In this document: piece after piece, positions 33,850 through 47,200 of the stretch | Layout of the letters: every line of letters starts with the position of its first letter | Numbering within the stretch: position 1 is the stretch's first letter | Source: Amyelois transitella | Taxonomy: Eukaryota; Arthropoda; Insecta; Lepidoptera; Pyralidae | Length of the DNA: 64,000 bases | Reading direction: 5' to 3' | NCBI RefSeq assembly: GCF_032362555.1 | Contig: NC_083506.1 | Location: forward strand, 8,975,501-9,039,500 | Program-made: the position numbers and the translations under genes | The notes under the pieces: model-generated | What the model was told of the DNA's origin: nothing | Database searches by the model: none | What the model saw: the letters and a program-made list of their open reading frames with translations, nothing else

Positions 33850-34150
33850 GTTTATGATGGTTCGGTCATGTGGAGAGGATGAATGAGAGCAGGTTGACTA
33901 AGCAGATATACAAGGAGAGTGTGGAGGAAAAAGTCGGAGTGGGAAGACCTAGACGAACGTATCTCGATCAAATTAAGGACGTCCAGGTAAAGGGTCAGGT
34001 CAAAAGTACCCGAAACCGCCGAGCTTGTATGAAGAGAGTTATGAATGTGGATGAAGCGAAGGAAGTATGCAGAGATCGTGGCAAGTGGAAAGAGGTAGTC
34101 TCTGCCTACCCCTCCGGGAAAGAGGCGTGATTTTATGTATGTATGTATGT
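33850..34150 (+). mobile_element. RTE-like LINE, 3' end with C-terminal ORF2 coding remnant
   Basis: The plus-strand frame at 33870-34130 reads MERMNESRLTKQIYKESVEE, GVGRPRRTYLDQIKD and NRRACMKRVMNVDEAKEVCR, then DRGKWKEVVSAYPSGKEA and a stop. It is preceded by WFGHVERM. This is the familiar C-terminal tail of insect non-LTR reverse transcriptases, truncated at the 5' end. The 3' tail reads GGCGTGATTTTATGTATGTA with GTAT repeats. Further copies: 50390-50560 (-), 57555-57740 (+), 60090-60172 (+), and fragments at 21070 and 46676-46735. Confidence 0.8.
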
Positions 34151-34919
34151 AAACGTTTATTATTCTTGTTCACTATCATTGTAATAGAATAAATATAAAA
34201 TATCCGCAAGCATTCAAACTGATGGAATAGAGTCATTGACTATCCATTCAACTAGCCTTGCTCTTTCTCTGCTTTTTTATTGACATGGTGCAATTCAGAA
34301 TATAACTTAAATTTTCGTCGGAATAATTAGGAAGCGACTTAAAATGTACAATGAGAATTGTTGTATTAGAAAATAGCAGAGTGTTCGCAATGCGCAACTC
34401 AGAAGAGCGGATGTTTCAAAGGAATATAGTAGCCATTTGTGTCACTGCATGAAATTCAGAACTCGTACTGTGAACTACTGTTATTATGATGTATCAAATA
34501 TTATCCGCTCTAAATTTAATTTAAAATATTATAACTTTTGACTGAGATGGTTCCAGATTAATAGGTCTGGTCAGGATTTATACTCGCAAATACCTTAAGG
34601 CCATACATCATTTGAATCACTTAACATCTTTTAAAGCACTGCACTTTATTTAAATAGTCTGAAAATCAAAGCCGATACGCTATTAAATAAGTAATGAATA
34701 TCTTTTCCAAAAGGTTATAATTGCTATGAAATTATGTTTGAACCTGGAAAAATACCTAGTTTAAATAAGGACCAATACCAACTCGTGTTGTAACCGCGTT
34801 TGTCATGAGTTATTATGTTTTGTTCATGAATAATTATGATGAACATTACAGATTTAGTCTTTGAGCCAGTAGGCATTACACACAAAAAGCCTTTGATTCA
34901 AATAGCCCACTTTCCATGT

Positions 34920-35065
34920 GGAGAAGAAATCTCCCCCCGTAGATTCGTAGCGGCGTAGCTTCGTAGCCGCGTAGGCCTCGTAGCGGCGTAGCCAGCATCA
35001 GTGTCTCAACCGACGCGCCCCCTACCGCAAGTATACCGTAGCCGATTCCGTCGCCGCGCGCCGTT
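34920..35065. promoter_or_regulatory. CpG-rich block with minisatellite before the nicotinic receptor gene
   Basis: A short tandem array of TCGTAG(C/C)GGCGTAGC-like units occupies 34944-34994, followed by CpG-rich sequence (GACGCGCCCCCTACCGC, CCGTCGCCGCGCGCCGTTAAG). It ends about 200 bp before the receptor start codon, so promoter or 5' UTR function is plausible. It is inferred from position and composition only. Confidence 0.45.
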
Positions 35066-35267
35066 AAGCACATTTTACGAACCACATAAAACAATTTATC
35101 ACCAACACTTTTTTCTTACCATACAACAAATATGGTATTTATTTAGTGTTAGTAACAGAATTTTTTTAAATCAATGTGAAAGTTGTAAATGACGAGAGTT
35201 ATCGTCGAAAAGTTTATATTTTTTAAAAGTATCGGTAAAGTGTTGTTATAAATTTTAATATACCACA

Positions 35268-38200
35268 ATGTCACCGGCTCAACAGCTTTTTTGGATAATT
35301 GCTGCAATATTTTTCATTACGGGTAAGTTTATTTAAACTATTTCATACATTATAAATTAACAAATAAGTTTCCAGTATCGTTAACATTTTATTTGGGCTC
35401 TTACAAACATGGAATTAGTTGTGTTTTTTTAATTGAAATGTACTTTTATAGTAAAGTACATTATTTGACATGATCTCTGAAATTATATAAAATAGATATT
35501 TCTCGGAAAAAACCAATCGAAATGTTAATTCCAATATAAAAGAGAAAACAAAATTAGACAGACTTAAATTTGAAATCAGTTGTTAATAAAAGTCCACGTT
35601 GGTATTTAAATAATATGATTTAATAAATTAATACGTAAATTGGTTATTAGAGCGTCGGTGGTAGAATCGGTAAGATACCCGGTTGAAATGCGTGATGCGC
35701 AGAAAGGCGCACGTTCAAATCCCACCTCGGTTATGACTATGTTCAAAGTTATGTATATTAGTTTGAAAACTAACTGAGGCTCTTACGGTGAGGGAAAGCA
35801 TCGTAGGGAAACCTGCACATTCAGGCAACCGAATGTGTAGGTTTACCTGCAAAGGTTGCGGAGGTCAGATGGAAATCGCTTCGTGTAAAAACCTGACTCA
35901 CCCAATCTAGGATCAATAGTCAAGGAAGAAGACGTAAATTGGTTATTACGATATCATGGTTTATCTTTTCAATAATATATTACAGTATTGTAACTCAAAC
36001 GTCTAGAGGTCAACCAAAATAAGTTTTTTATACCTACATCTCCAATGTTCAAATATAACATGCGTCAATCATGATTGATAATTGTCACGGTAATTTTCTA
36101 TTTTGTTATCATAATAAGGCCTTATTTCATATCAGTTATTACCAAAATAACATTCTAATCAACTTCTAATCAAATAACAATATTTCTCATATTATATAGG
36201 TACAATATGTCACAATATTTACTTCATAATTATTTATTGAATGCATTGGTACATAGAACATTATCCAAGGTACACACTAGTTAGATTTAAGAAAATAGTG
36301 CAGCAAAATAAATTTCGCTAAGTACCTACTTGGTACATAGTGAAATTTATTTTCATTTGGTAGACCAATTAATAAGATCTAGTGCTAACAGTTATTACTA
36401 TAGATATACACAACAGAATCTTAAAACAATCACGATCATTATGATGACTTACGTGAGTGTGTATGGGCTAGTGAAATTAAAGATATTATTTCGGCTTATT
36501 CAGTCCGTATTTTCAATTTTGCGTTGTCTGTCATTTAATGCCTCATCAATTGTCGATATCTCTTTCTCCTTAAGAAACAAACCTGAATATTCATAAATTC
36601 TTAGATTATACAGTTTTGAAAAGCAATTAACTCACTAAACTAATGGTGCAAAAGATTATGAATTGAAACAATTGCTAATCTAATATTTTATTTTTAAGTC
36701 AAGTCCCGAAATACCAAGAAGCATTTGGGAAATCCTTTACATTATTAGAATTCTATTATGTAATTCTATTCTCTGAGAAACAATCAGCCCAGTTGAATAC
36801 AGGTGTCTGAAATACGAGCTCGCTCGTGATTAATTATATTGCTGTAAACTGACTGAAACATTATGAGAAATGATTTACATAATTGCGGCAAAATACTCAA
36901 TAATGCGAAATTATTTATTGAGCTTTTTGTCGGATTTGATAAACTTCCCTCTTCTGGTATGATTATACCAACAATACAGTTTCGCCAGGCAAATGAACAA
37001 TACTGGAGTAGTACTTTCATTTTTAATTGTTTGTAAACTAAGTTTTAAGTAATTTATTTGACGTACAAAAGATATGACAATTACAAGTATTAAGTGCTAC
37101 GAGTATTGAAGTGTCCCGTAATAATGAACCCGCTTACTGCGTTGGTCGCGTGTGAGTTGCAGTATTGTTCTGATGATTAATTAAGTATTGTTTATATGTG
37201 ATTGTGTAGCTTGTTTTAATATTTGGTCTCGCTCCAAGAAACAGAAATATATACCAGTCTACTACCTGGGCCATACCTACCTTCAACGTAAGACGTTTAT
37301 AGGAAGAAAGCAGTTAACTGAACTCTTTTAATCCTTGGAGTTTTCATTCAGAAAACTCTCCCTTATAATCCTTGGAGTAAATCGATTTGATACCTTCTTT
37401 ATTTAACGGTTATGTGCTTAGGTAAAATTTGAGTTGCAGGGTAAGGCCAAAATAAATTTCGTTAAAACTCCCAATTTTATTCGATTGGGTGTAATGTAAA
37501 TATTTTTGCAGGTAAGAAGGGTAAATATTTTACTGGTAGAGATTTATGTGAATATATTACTTGTTAGGCGATAACTAAATGTGGCATTTGAGGTTTTATA
37601 AACATAAAAGTCAAATAATACATACATTTTGCGTTTTTTTGCTCCCCGACCAGCATAGAAGGCTTTGCTTTTTGTGGTTACAAGTAAATATTAGTATGAA
37701 AAATTCTGAACAAGGTCGCGATACGCCTAGAGCTTTGCTAGGTCATGAACTTTTTTATATTGAAACTTGATAGCTTTGAAAGTTTCTGATGCATGCAGTC
37801 TACGGCCTTTTATACGATGCGGATATTCTCAAGAGCCGTTTAAAAAGCCAAATGCGGGCGATAACGTGTTATGTCGGGAGTTTGCTAAGAAAACTATTAT
37901 AGAATGCTATTCTGACAGCTCTAAGATTTATTTGATAGCTCGGGATTATACAACGGAAATTTTCCGAAATTTTAAGGAAAATGAATTATGTTGATTTCAT
38001 TACAACAGTTCTGAAAGGCAGGTAATTATAATTGTTTGTAAACTTAGTTTTAAGTAATTTATTTGACGCCAACCAAACCAAAAGATACGAGTATTTTAAA
38101 GGTTTTTAATTTGAATTTGCATTTGCATTTAACAATGCCACATATAGTCCCACCTTCTTCAATACTTATACTTAATAATATAAGAAACATTTATATTACA

Positions 38201-41200
38201 TAATGCTGAATAGAAAACTATTATAGAATGCTGACAGCTCTAAGATTTATTAGATACAAAGCTCGAGATTATACAAGGGAAATTTTCCGAAATTTTAAGG
38301 AAAATGAATTATGTTAATTTCATTACAACAGTTCTAAAAGGCAGGTAATTCGCCAGCCTGTAGAAGTTTTACGTCAGAAACTTTTAATGAATTTAATTCG
38401 AACGTGGGCAATCAACAAAAAGGAATAATTATTCGCTCGTATAGAATCTGTGGTAAACAAGCTGCTAGGTACGTGTACGACCACAATATTTTTGCCATCT
38501 AATCTTTAAATTAAAAGCTGGCGAAATTTACATAAACGTGCTTCGTTTTTAACGATGCTATTAAAGAGATAAATTACTAATTGTTGAAGCTCAGTAAGAA
38601 TAAAATAGCCTTTGCTCACGGTTGCACTTATTCTTACAGTAGATCTTCATTTATATTTACTTCAACGTCATTAAACTTGACACATTTTATGGTTATAAAT
38701 ATCTCCTAAAACGACTAGATGAAACGACCTTACTGTAAGTATTAAGGAATGCGTCTTAGCAAAGGAAGCATAAATCGAAGGTTATAAGAGTATGTTGTTC
38801 AGGCTTGTATTTTGGAAAAAGAAAACTGATATCAATTAATTGATACCGATATTAGGTGTCGTGTGGTTCCCGGCACTTTAGAATAAAACCGCTCCATATA
38901 TTTCCCAAGAGTTTCGTAAAAGGCGACTAAGGTAGTTTAGCCACATACCACTTTTTGAATCTCAATCCTATAGCCATACACCTGAACGAAGCCTTTCAGT
39001 CCTTGCGAGACTATTGGTTCTGTCTATCTCGCTAGGGCGTAGACGCATACATGAATATATCTATAATATTATAATGAATCTCAAAGACTTCGTCTATCGG
39101 GATATGTCATTAACATAGATTAGATATAAAATTTGCAATTATGGACTCCGGTAAATGACGGCGGAGCACCCATGGAGCACCAATTAATGCTGGCATCTGC
39201 GCTCGACATCTACGACTAAATAAACAACACTGTCGCTTTATGGGCTGCAATGAAATACTGTTAACTACTAAACCGCACTTTTATTTTGTGAAGCTCGGAT
39301 TCATTGCTGTAAACATCTTTGAATTTTCGTGCAGTTTCCCCAAAACTCATGAGTGAGTTACTCAGCAGTAAAAAAACATCTCATTAAATAGAAATTTGAA
39401 CATTTAATTGTGGAACTTTTGAGGTAAATATAATATAATACTTAAAAATATTATCAATACTTTTATAGCCATACAGCTGTTTGCTCTGTCTGCCCCGTAA
39501 GGGACAAATACAGAATTATATGTATGTATTACACTTTCATACTAATTTGATAAATGCTAATTCTGTTTATTTGTATGTGTTATGATTTTGATAACATTTT
39601 GTATAAATATAGTTTATCCAAAGTAAAGAATTGGCTCTTTTTTCCAGAAATTCCTACGGGAACGTATGCTTTAATACAGGTAGAGTTGCAGAAACAAATC
39701 TAGTGTTTAAAAAATCTGAAGGCAGTTGTTTTTGAACTTTTTGAATATCTTTTTAAGAAACAATTGTCTCCTTTTCTTGTGCTTAAGAAAAGGAGACAAT
39801 TGTTTCTTAAGAAAGACTTCAATAAGACTAAAGAGACCATCGTGTTCACATTTTAAATGAGACGTATGATTTAATCATAGCTGTAGGCTATTTCCAAACA
39901 CAGGCTAATAGCTTCCCTTCAGCTTGGATCACTTTACACTGACCCCAAACTCCGGTGATCCGTGAAAATGTCTCTTAGGAGGAAATTCTAACGCTAAATG
40001 TTAGTAAAGCTTTTAGGCGACTAGGCATAGGCATATCTGTATATGGATTGCTTGTTATAATCAGAGCCTTTTGAATCAAAAGCAAAAGTTTAATTGGTGG
40101 TGTTACTGATTGACGAACCCGCGCTTCTGTTCAAATCATCTGCGTAACTACAGGTTTAGCCATTAACGGTTGAAACTAAAAAGTGCATTTGAAATAGTTC
40201 ATTTGTTGCTATAGTGTCTGTAAAACTGATAGATAGTGTTTTAGGTATAGATTAATTCTGAAAAAGCAATGCTTTCTTTGTTCAAGTTGCCTGTAGAGCT
40301 TCATGCTTTTTTTTCTACAGAGAGTTATATTTTTCTGTAGAAAGCCACATACATATATTTGCTCAGAATATCTAACGTGCTCTTAATAAATAAGGTTGAA
40401 ATGCTTTAAAGTATCTCAATCAAGTATATACATATATATATATTAGCTAAACCGCATCTAAAACGTCCACAAAGTTACTCCGCAAAGCGACGACGGTTAG
40501 CTTGAACCTTGGCCTTTTTCTTCGCAGATAAGTGAATATAAGTATAAGGTACAGATACTTTAAAACTTATTGCAGTGTCATCAAGTATATTTTAAATTCT
40601 GTACGGATAAAGAAATTGTTTTCTTAAAAAACTCACACAAATGTAGAAATGACATAATAGACATTTAGTTTGATGGGCGGAGCGGTTGTTTACCCTCCTC
40701 TGAACAAAAATTTTCTGATAAGCATGAAAATTCAATGATTTTCTATAATTAGATTTTTTTAAAGAAAATAGTTTCGCCGTGTTAGTATCCCATAATACAA
40801 ATGTCGAACTTATTTTGGGGCAAGCTCGTTCAGTGTCATTTTCCGGTGTATATTTCTTATTTGCTCATTTTCTTGCAGGGTACAGGTGCTGTGACGAGGA
40901 ATACCGACTGATCCGTCACCTGATGCAGAAGTACGACGCGTCGGTGAGGCCTGTTGAGAACTCGTCCCATCCTCTGCTAGTCACGTTTGGAGTATCATTG
41001 CATCATATTATAGACGTGGTAAATAATTATTTTTGAATCTGGGCTTTATAATTTAGGATTAAACTTGGGATTCTTCTTTATACGCTGGGCTAGCAACGTG
41101 AAACTGAATCTCTCGTAAGAGCCATCCAGCTGAATGTTAATTTCGAGTAATTTTGAGAATATTGACCCCGTCTAACCTGTAAAGCGATGGATTATGTAAT

Positions 41201-44200
41201 TGCTTTGAACTTAAGGGTATTAGTTTCCAATTTAAATATGTAGTTAGTCGAAAATAAGGCAAGTTGATAAAATTTAACTATTTATTTTTTTGCAGGAAGA
41301 CCCTTTTCTTAATAAATTTGATATTTATTACACAATCGGAAAATGTATGTATGGTGGGTACTATTACATAAATTATTAGCTTAAATGCAAAGATTCCCTA
41401 GAGGTTCACATCGAATATCCAATAACTATGCACTCCATCCATTATTGCCTCTAACAACATAGGTACGCGAAAAATTAACAACGTAAAATGATACATTTCC
41501 ACAAATTAATTATTTGTTAAATTTTCCCTTGAATTTATTATTGTAACTCTTAAAACTTACAATAGGAAAGTCCGTGAAAACATTTGAGACAACGCAATTT
41601 ATGGAAAAGGAAAATTTACGCCCCATTACGGGAAATATATGGAACTCTATTCGAAATAATAATCTACTTTTTTAACAGAAATAAAGAGATCTCAATTTGT
41701 GAAAACACTATCGTAATTCTAATCAAATATATTGAACTATTACAGTAAGGAAGGTATTGAATACTGAATTAAATTTAGTTAGGATTGCTGATATACTTTT
41801 TAAATATACTTCTTAGAAGTGTATTGAGTGATTTATTAAATGTTTGTTATTGGATATTATAGCTTCCTAGGTGCAAGAGTATAGGAGCCTTATATCCGAA
41901 TTCGGTTTGTTATTAAATATGCATATTTATATTTTCAACCAATTTGCAAAGTCATACCCAAAAGTTAAGTGGTTAATAACTTCAGAATGTACGTGTAACG
42001 ATGAAAATACAAAATTTATCCGACATGATTCATATGAGTTTTGAAGTGAATAATTTTGTCCGGATTAATTCATGTTTTAATAAATTTCCAATATAATGGA
42101 GTCATTTACCAACTATTAGTAATTTGCCAACAGCAATACATTAAACGGAAAAACATAGAATTCAGAATGCTAAGCCTATAGAAATGGTAAGTAGTGATGA
42201 GTTCTCGCAATACTGATGGTAATCACCACTATTGGTCACCTTAACGTTTTCATATCGCTTTGACATATTTATTTGACAGCTTTTTAACTGCATAAAAATT
42301 GCGTGCGATACAAAGATGGCGTGATGCAAGACGGCTACACATCAATTCTATAGTTTCAAATACAATGACATTTCTGTTATTTAATTTTATTCCGGTTTCT
42401 ATGGGCGTAACAAATTAACCATCTGTCAAATCTGTAACAGTAATCAAATTTCTCAGTGGGACTTTCGCCTGTCAGGTATTAGGGTAATGGGTAGGTGTTC
42501 CAGTGATGGATGAAAACTTGAAGACAAATGATGTCATTAACAAGTGTTGAGTCTCCTTACCATCGTGACTGATCATTAATATGGATGATTGGAGAACCAC
42601 AAAACCTTGGAACTTACTTAATTTGCGTAAATTAACAAGTTTTTTCTTTTTATGTAGTTTAGAAGTAATCCTAAAAATGAAGTAAGTAAAAAGTCCGTTT
42701 ATCGTCCGTCTGATATATACATAGATACTGATGATTAAAAAGAAAACTGGAAGAACAGATAAAGGATCAAAAATAATCCCTCGCTAATGATAAACATTTC
42801 AAAAATAATCTTCTTTAATAACAATTCGACACACATTGCTAATTCTCGCAATAAAAACATCCCATATATGTGTACCCCTTGTACATATATATGGGATGTT
42901 TTTATTGCGACAACCGACCGCAAGCGAACATTAAATTTCGTTAAAAAAATATTCAACTTTTTCTCCTTCATCCTATTTATCGCTGTGTGCGCAATAGAGC
43001 TGGATGGTTCTCGGCCCGGCACTTTATAATAGCACTTATCCATCTCTTTCCCATCATATCATTAGTACAGTTATACCATGATCCAATATAGTTTAGGTTG
43101 CAGAGGACAGACTAGAATCGCTTGATGTTAACCTTATTTACCTAATCCGCTTGACCATCATAAAAGGTTCACCCCGGGCTCTTCTCCGAGGAAGAAGTTA
43201 TCGTCATTGTTATCAGTCACATACTTACTCAGTGGCTCTCGGAAGAAGCATGTAAAATGGCAATGTGGGGCGAAAATATTTTTTTTTGTATTACATACAT
43301 ACAAAAAAATATTTTTCGTGTTTGAAACTCGAGATCTTTGAAACCGTTGGTCTAATTTTGATAAAATTTAAAAGGTATGCAAGAACTGTCAATATAATTT
43401 TAAAGTTCTTGGGGCATCAAAATCGGTCTAGTCTTTTTTGAGATATACACTATTTTGTAAAAATTTAAAGTGTTCGCGAGGTCTATGTTCACGGTGAACA
43501 ACTAGTTTTCTTAGGGTGTGTGTTCAGATTTTTTATTTTTGTAAGCCATTTTCTTGTGAAATTTTAATTAATCTGCCAACATTCTCTCTCTAATAATTAA
43601 AATAATAAATTATTGAATTTCTCTTTTCCTCAAAATGCCTTTAGACAAAGTTCATCGAGGGAAGATTACCAAACGCTATTTGCAAGCTAGCTATGTATGT
43701 TGGTTGCTATAAGGGGAAATCACGAATTTCCTTCGCCAACGCCTTACTTAATTTCATAGTAGGTTGGGGAATTGAATCACATTTCCAACTGTATTTCTCC
43801 GAGTTGTGAAAGAGTGGCGGTGATAACATAATTGAATTTTATCTGTCGTATGAAGCCTCATGAGTGATCATTGTCCTAACCAAGTGAAAAAAAAAACGTT
43901 TTTTTAAAGTATCGTTGTAGTTACATATCTATATATCGTGCCTATCAACGTTGAAAAGTTGTAACTTACATAATTAATTTTCTAACGATTGCAATTCGAA
44001 CAAAAGTAACATACAACTATTAAAATTTTAAAAAGAGCATTTTTTTCTGGATGTACTGTTTCAATTATACTATATACATTGTATTTGCCTTGCTTGTTAA
44101 AATTTCTGCAAAATGCGGAAAGACTATAAAATTCACTTCTTGATTCCTACTTGATCTTTTCGGAACATATTGCTTTTTTAACAAATATTTGTCCAGTAGC

Positions 44201-47200
44201 TCCATATTTGTATAGGTCTTCGTATGCCAGATTGAAATACACTTTCACTAGAAGGAAACTCGTTACAATGAAGTTATGTATGTTTATTTGAACTCTCCAT
44301 TTAGAAAAAATGTTATTAATATAAGCAAGCTTCATATTTATTACAGGAAAATACCTACTTTATTTTCAAATAAGTGAGCTAATGATTTTCGTCTTCTATT
44401 TGACAATATGTATTTATGTATGATTTTACCTATTTTTGTTCAGTTCAATGTCAATGTTCGTTCAACTATGTTAATAGCACCAATTGAAGTTACGTGCACC
44501 GAAAAGTGCACTTACTTTTTATGCTTACAAAATGATCTCTGAATTTTATTTAAAAGTAAATACCATCAAATGTAAAACGGTTTTCAAGATTTATAACATA
44601 ACTCAATACCGACAAATCTTAAGAAGCACTCCGTCATTATTATTACACCTAATGAAATTTTAATGAACTTCTTGCCTACATTGACACGAACAATACTTTA
44701 AGAGGATTAAGGAAACTTTTCCCCTCGCGCCTATTTATTTCAGCGGTGTCGCGTTTCATTTCAGCAGCGAAAGTATTCAGAGACTTACTACACAATTTGT
44801 GAACTGATTACTTCGTTAATCTGGAGATTATTCCAACAATTCCAATGATGGCTAGAACGCGAGTTGGTTTCGGATGTCAAGGGTAATTGTGACCAATTCA
44901 AATGATGAATTTCCACTTTGTCATTATTTGACATCAACCTTTGTCTAAAATGATATTCTGTTAATCTAAAATGTTCAACGTAATCAAGAAAATTGTTCAT
45001 GACAACGGTCCATAAAATGAACCCTGTTTCAAGTGAATTTCCCAGCATATTCCATTAAATTTTGTTTCGTTTCGCTGCAAATTGTTTCTAAATGTTTAAT
45101 TATGGCCTACATGCGTTCGTTACCAGAGGCAAATGTTCCAGTAATATTATAATGGAGAGGCACAATTAACAGTAATATGATATGCAGAGGAAATAATAAA
45201 CGTACATTGTTTAAAAACACATCACATTCGTAATCAAGTTTGCAAATAATAAGTTTGATATTAATAAAACATTTTGTTTCAGTGCATTTAATTAAGTTCA
45301 TGTTTATAAATTTAGGCATTATAAATTAACGTAACGAATTCATGTTTATTTTGATTAATATCATGTTTATTACCGCTTTGTGACAAATTTCACTCGCTTC
45401 CGCAACGGGCCGTAAACACAATCACAAATAAAACCAAATTGCTCTAAATCTGCCTGAAAGGTCTTCATTATGAGTGAAGCTGTATGCCTATTCACAAGGT
45501 GGTGCCACACAATGGCTCTGTGAATATGCAACAATGCACGCCATCCACATATTTAATCTCTTTTCGTTGCCACATTCAATTAATTTATTCGTGAAAGCTT
45601 TTTGCGACCGTTGTGAAGTTTTTGTCGCTCTGCAGTTACCATATCCACCTTCATGTGAGAAAGGGTTGAAAAACTTTGACACTTTTCATAATGACACCCG
45701 GGGGACGGACTGATACCTAATGCATAACATTTGTTGAAGGATACTTTTTTTGTACGTAAATATTTGGCCCTCGAGAATATGAAAAATGTAGCTCAATATA
45801 CATAATAAAGTTGCACTTTTTATTTTATCAATTTAGTGATATCTTTATCTAACTGGGTGTAGCGGTCGTTCAGCCTCCATGGACAAACACTCTTTGACTT
45901 GACAATTTAGATGACCAAAACTGACTGACAGACTGATAAAAAAAGGACAATCGATACTAACAACGAGACGACAATAAGACATCTTGAAGAGGCAAAATCT
46001 TTTAAGCACTATTTAGGATAAAGTCATGTTACAGATAACTTGATGGCAGTTATACCTTTTTACATTTATTTCACACAGTTCAATACGATAACATTATTAA
46101 CAACATATAAGATTAAAACTTCATATTATGCGAGATTATGTATCGAAAAATTGAATATTTCTTATATTTGATGAACAGCTTCAATGTTATTAAAATTAAT
46201 ATTGTGTATGTAATTAATAATAAATGAAATATAAATGGGACAAATATTATAATGCGATGCGCAAAAGAATCCGCCCTTCGTTTTTCTCTCTCTCTCAGAA
46301 CCAGTTTCGCCATTTAAAAAGTTACCAAAATATATTGTGTTATCTAATAATACTTATCATTACAAATATTATAATCTAATACCTTCAGTTAGCGTTCCGA
46401 GAATTATCGTATTAAGTGACAGTTTCTTGGGAATGTGCTATTTCCGCTACCTTTGTCTAATAACGATGTGTCATGTTAAGGGGCTGTTGTAATGAAATGT
46501 GGAGCGTTTAGTGTGGTTATATACCGTAAAAGCGGTTGCAAACTTGGGAATGTAATTACGTGTCTTCCCGTGACACTTAATTATTAAAACATTTTGAGGG
46601 ACGCGATTTTATGTTATTTATTTTAAAATTAAGTTGATTTGCCACATCTGCCCATTTAGTTATACTTACGTTCAATAAAAGGTCAGGTTAAGTCAAGTGT
46701 ACCCGAAAACGCCGAACTTGCAAGAAGAGACTGGATGTGGATTGCTTTTATGTATGTGTGTGCATTCAATTTACAGATATCTGAATAATATAAGTATAAT
46801 ATTCCGATTTGTAATGTTAAGGCAAAATAATCTTCCCCATACATTTGCATATTTTAACAGTCTTCCACTATCATGTTTCTTTCCGTTGTGTTAATAATGA
46901 ATGAAACAAACTTTTCTCATAATATTTAGATGACTGTTTTCTATTAGCATTTCTATGGAGGCGCGCCTAGGCATCAATCAGGATTTTTGGTCATCAATCA
47001 AAAAGCCAGATAGATGTGGATTAGTTTATTAACCCTTATATGATTGAACGTTCTCTGGGGAATTCATTTGATAATTATAAAAAAAGTGACAGCAAAAGAG
47101 TATGCTTGAATGGTTTGGGCATATTGTTGAAGGAATAAGTGATAAGCAGCAATGCGCGCGTGAAGCCGCGGGAAAATAAATACATACATACAGAATAAAA

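Larger units (their letters stand above)
23821..35267. other. 11.4-kb region with no supported gene
   Basis: This lies between the divergent ZAD and nicotinic receptor genes. It contains R1 copies, LINE tails, a GC-rich island at 27595-27870, an unassigned open frame at 24389-24811 and a CpG-rich block just before the receptor. The rest is AT-rich and featureless to my reading. Moderately GC-rich stretches at about 29700-29840 and 32440-32560 could be regulatory, but nothing specific supports that. Confidence 0.55.

Noticed and set aside
33870-34130. 86-codon plus-strand frame as an independent gene
   Set aside because: It matches the C-terminal tail of a non-LTR reverse transcriptase and has a LINE 3' tail.
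42735-43043. Opposed frames over the 42.8-kb hairpin
   Set aside because: The symmetry of the inverted repeat gives open frames on both strands; no protein signature.
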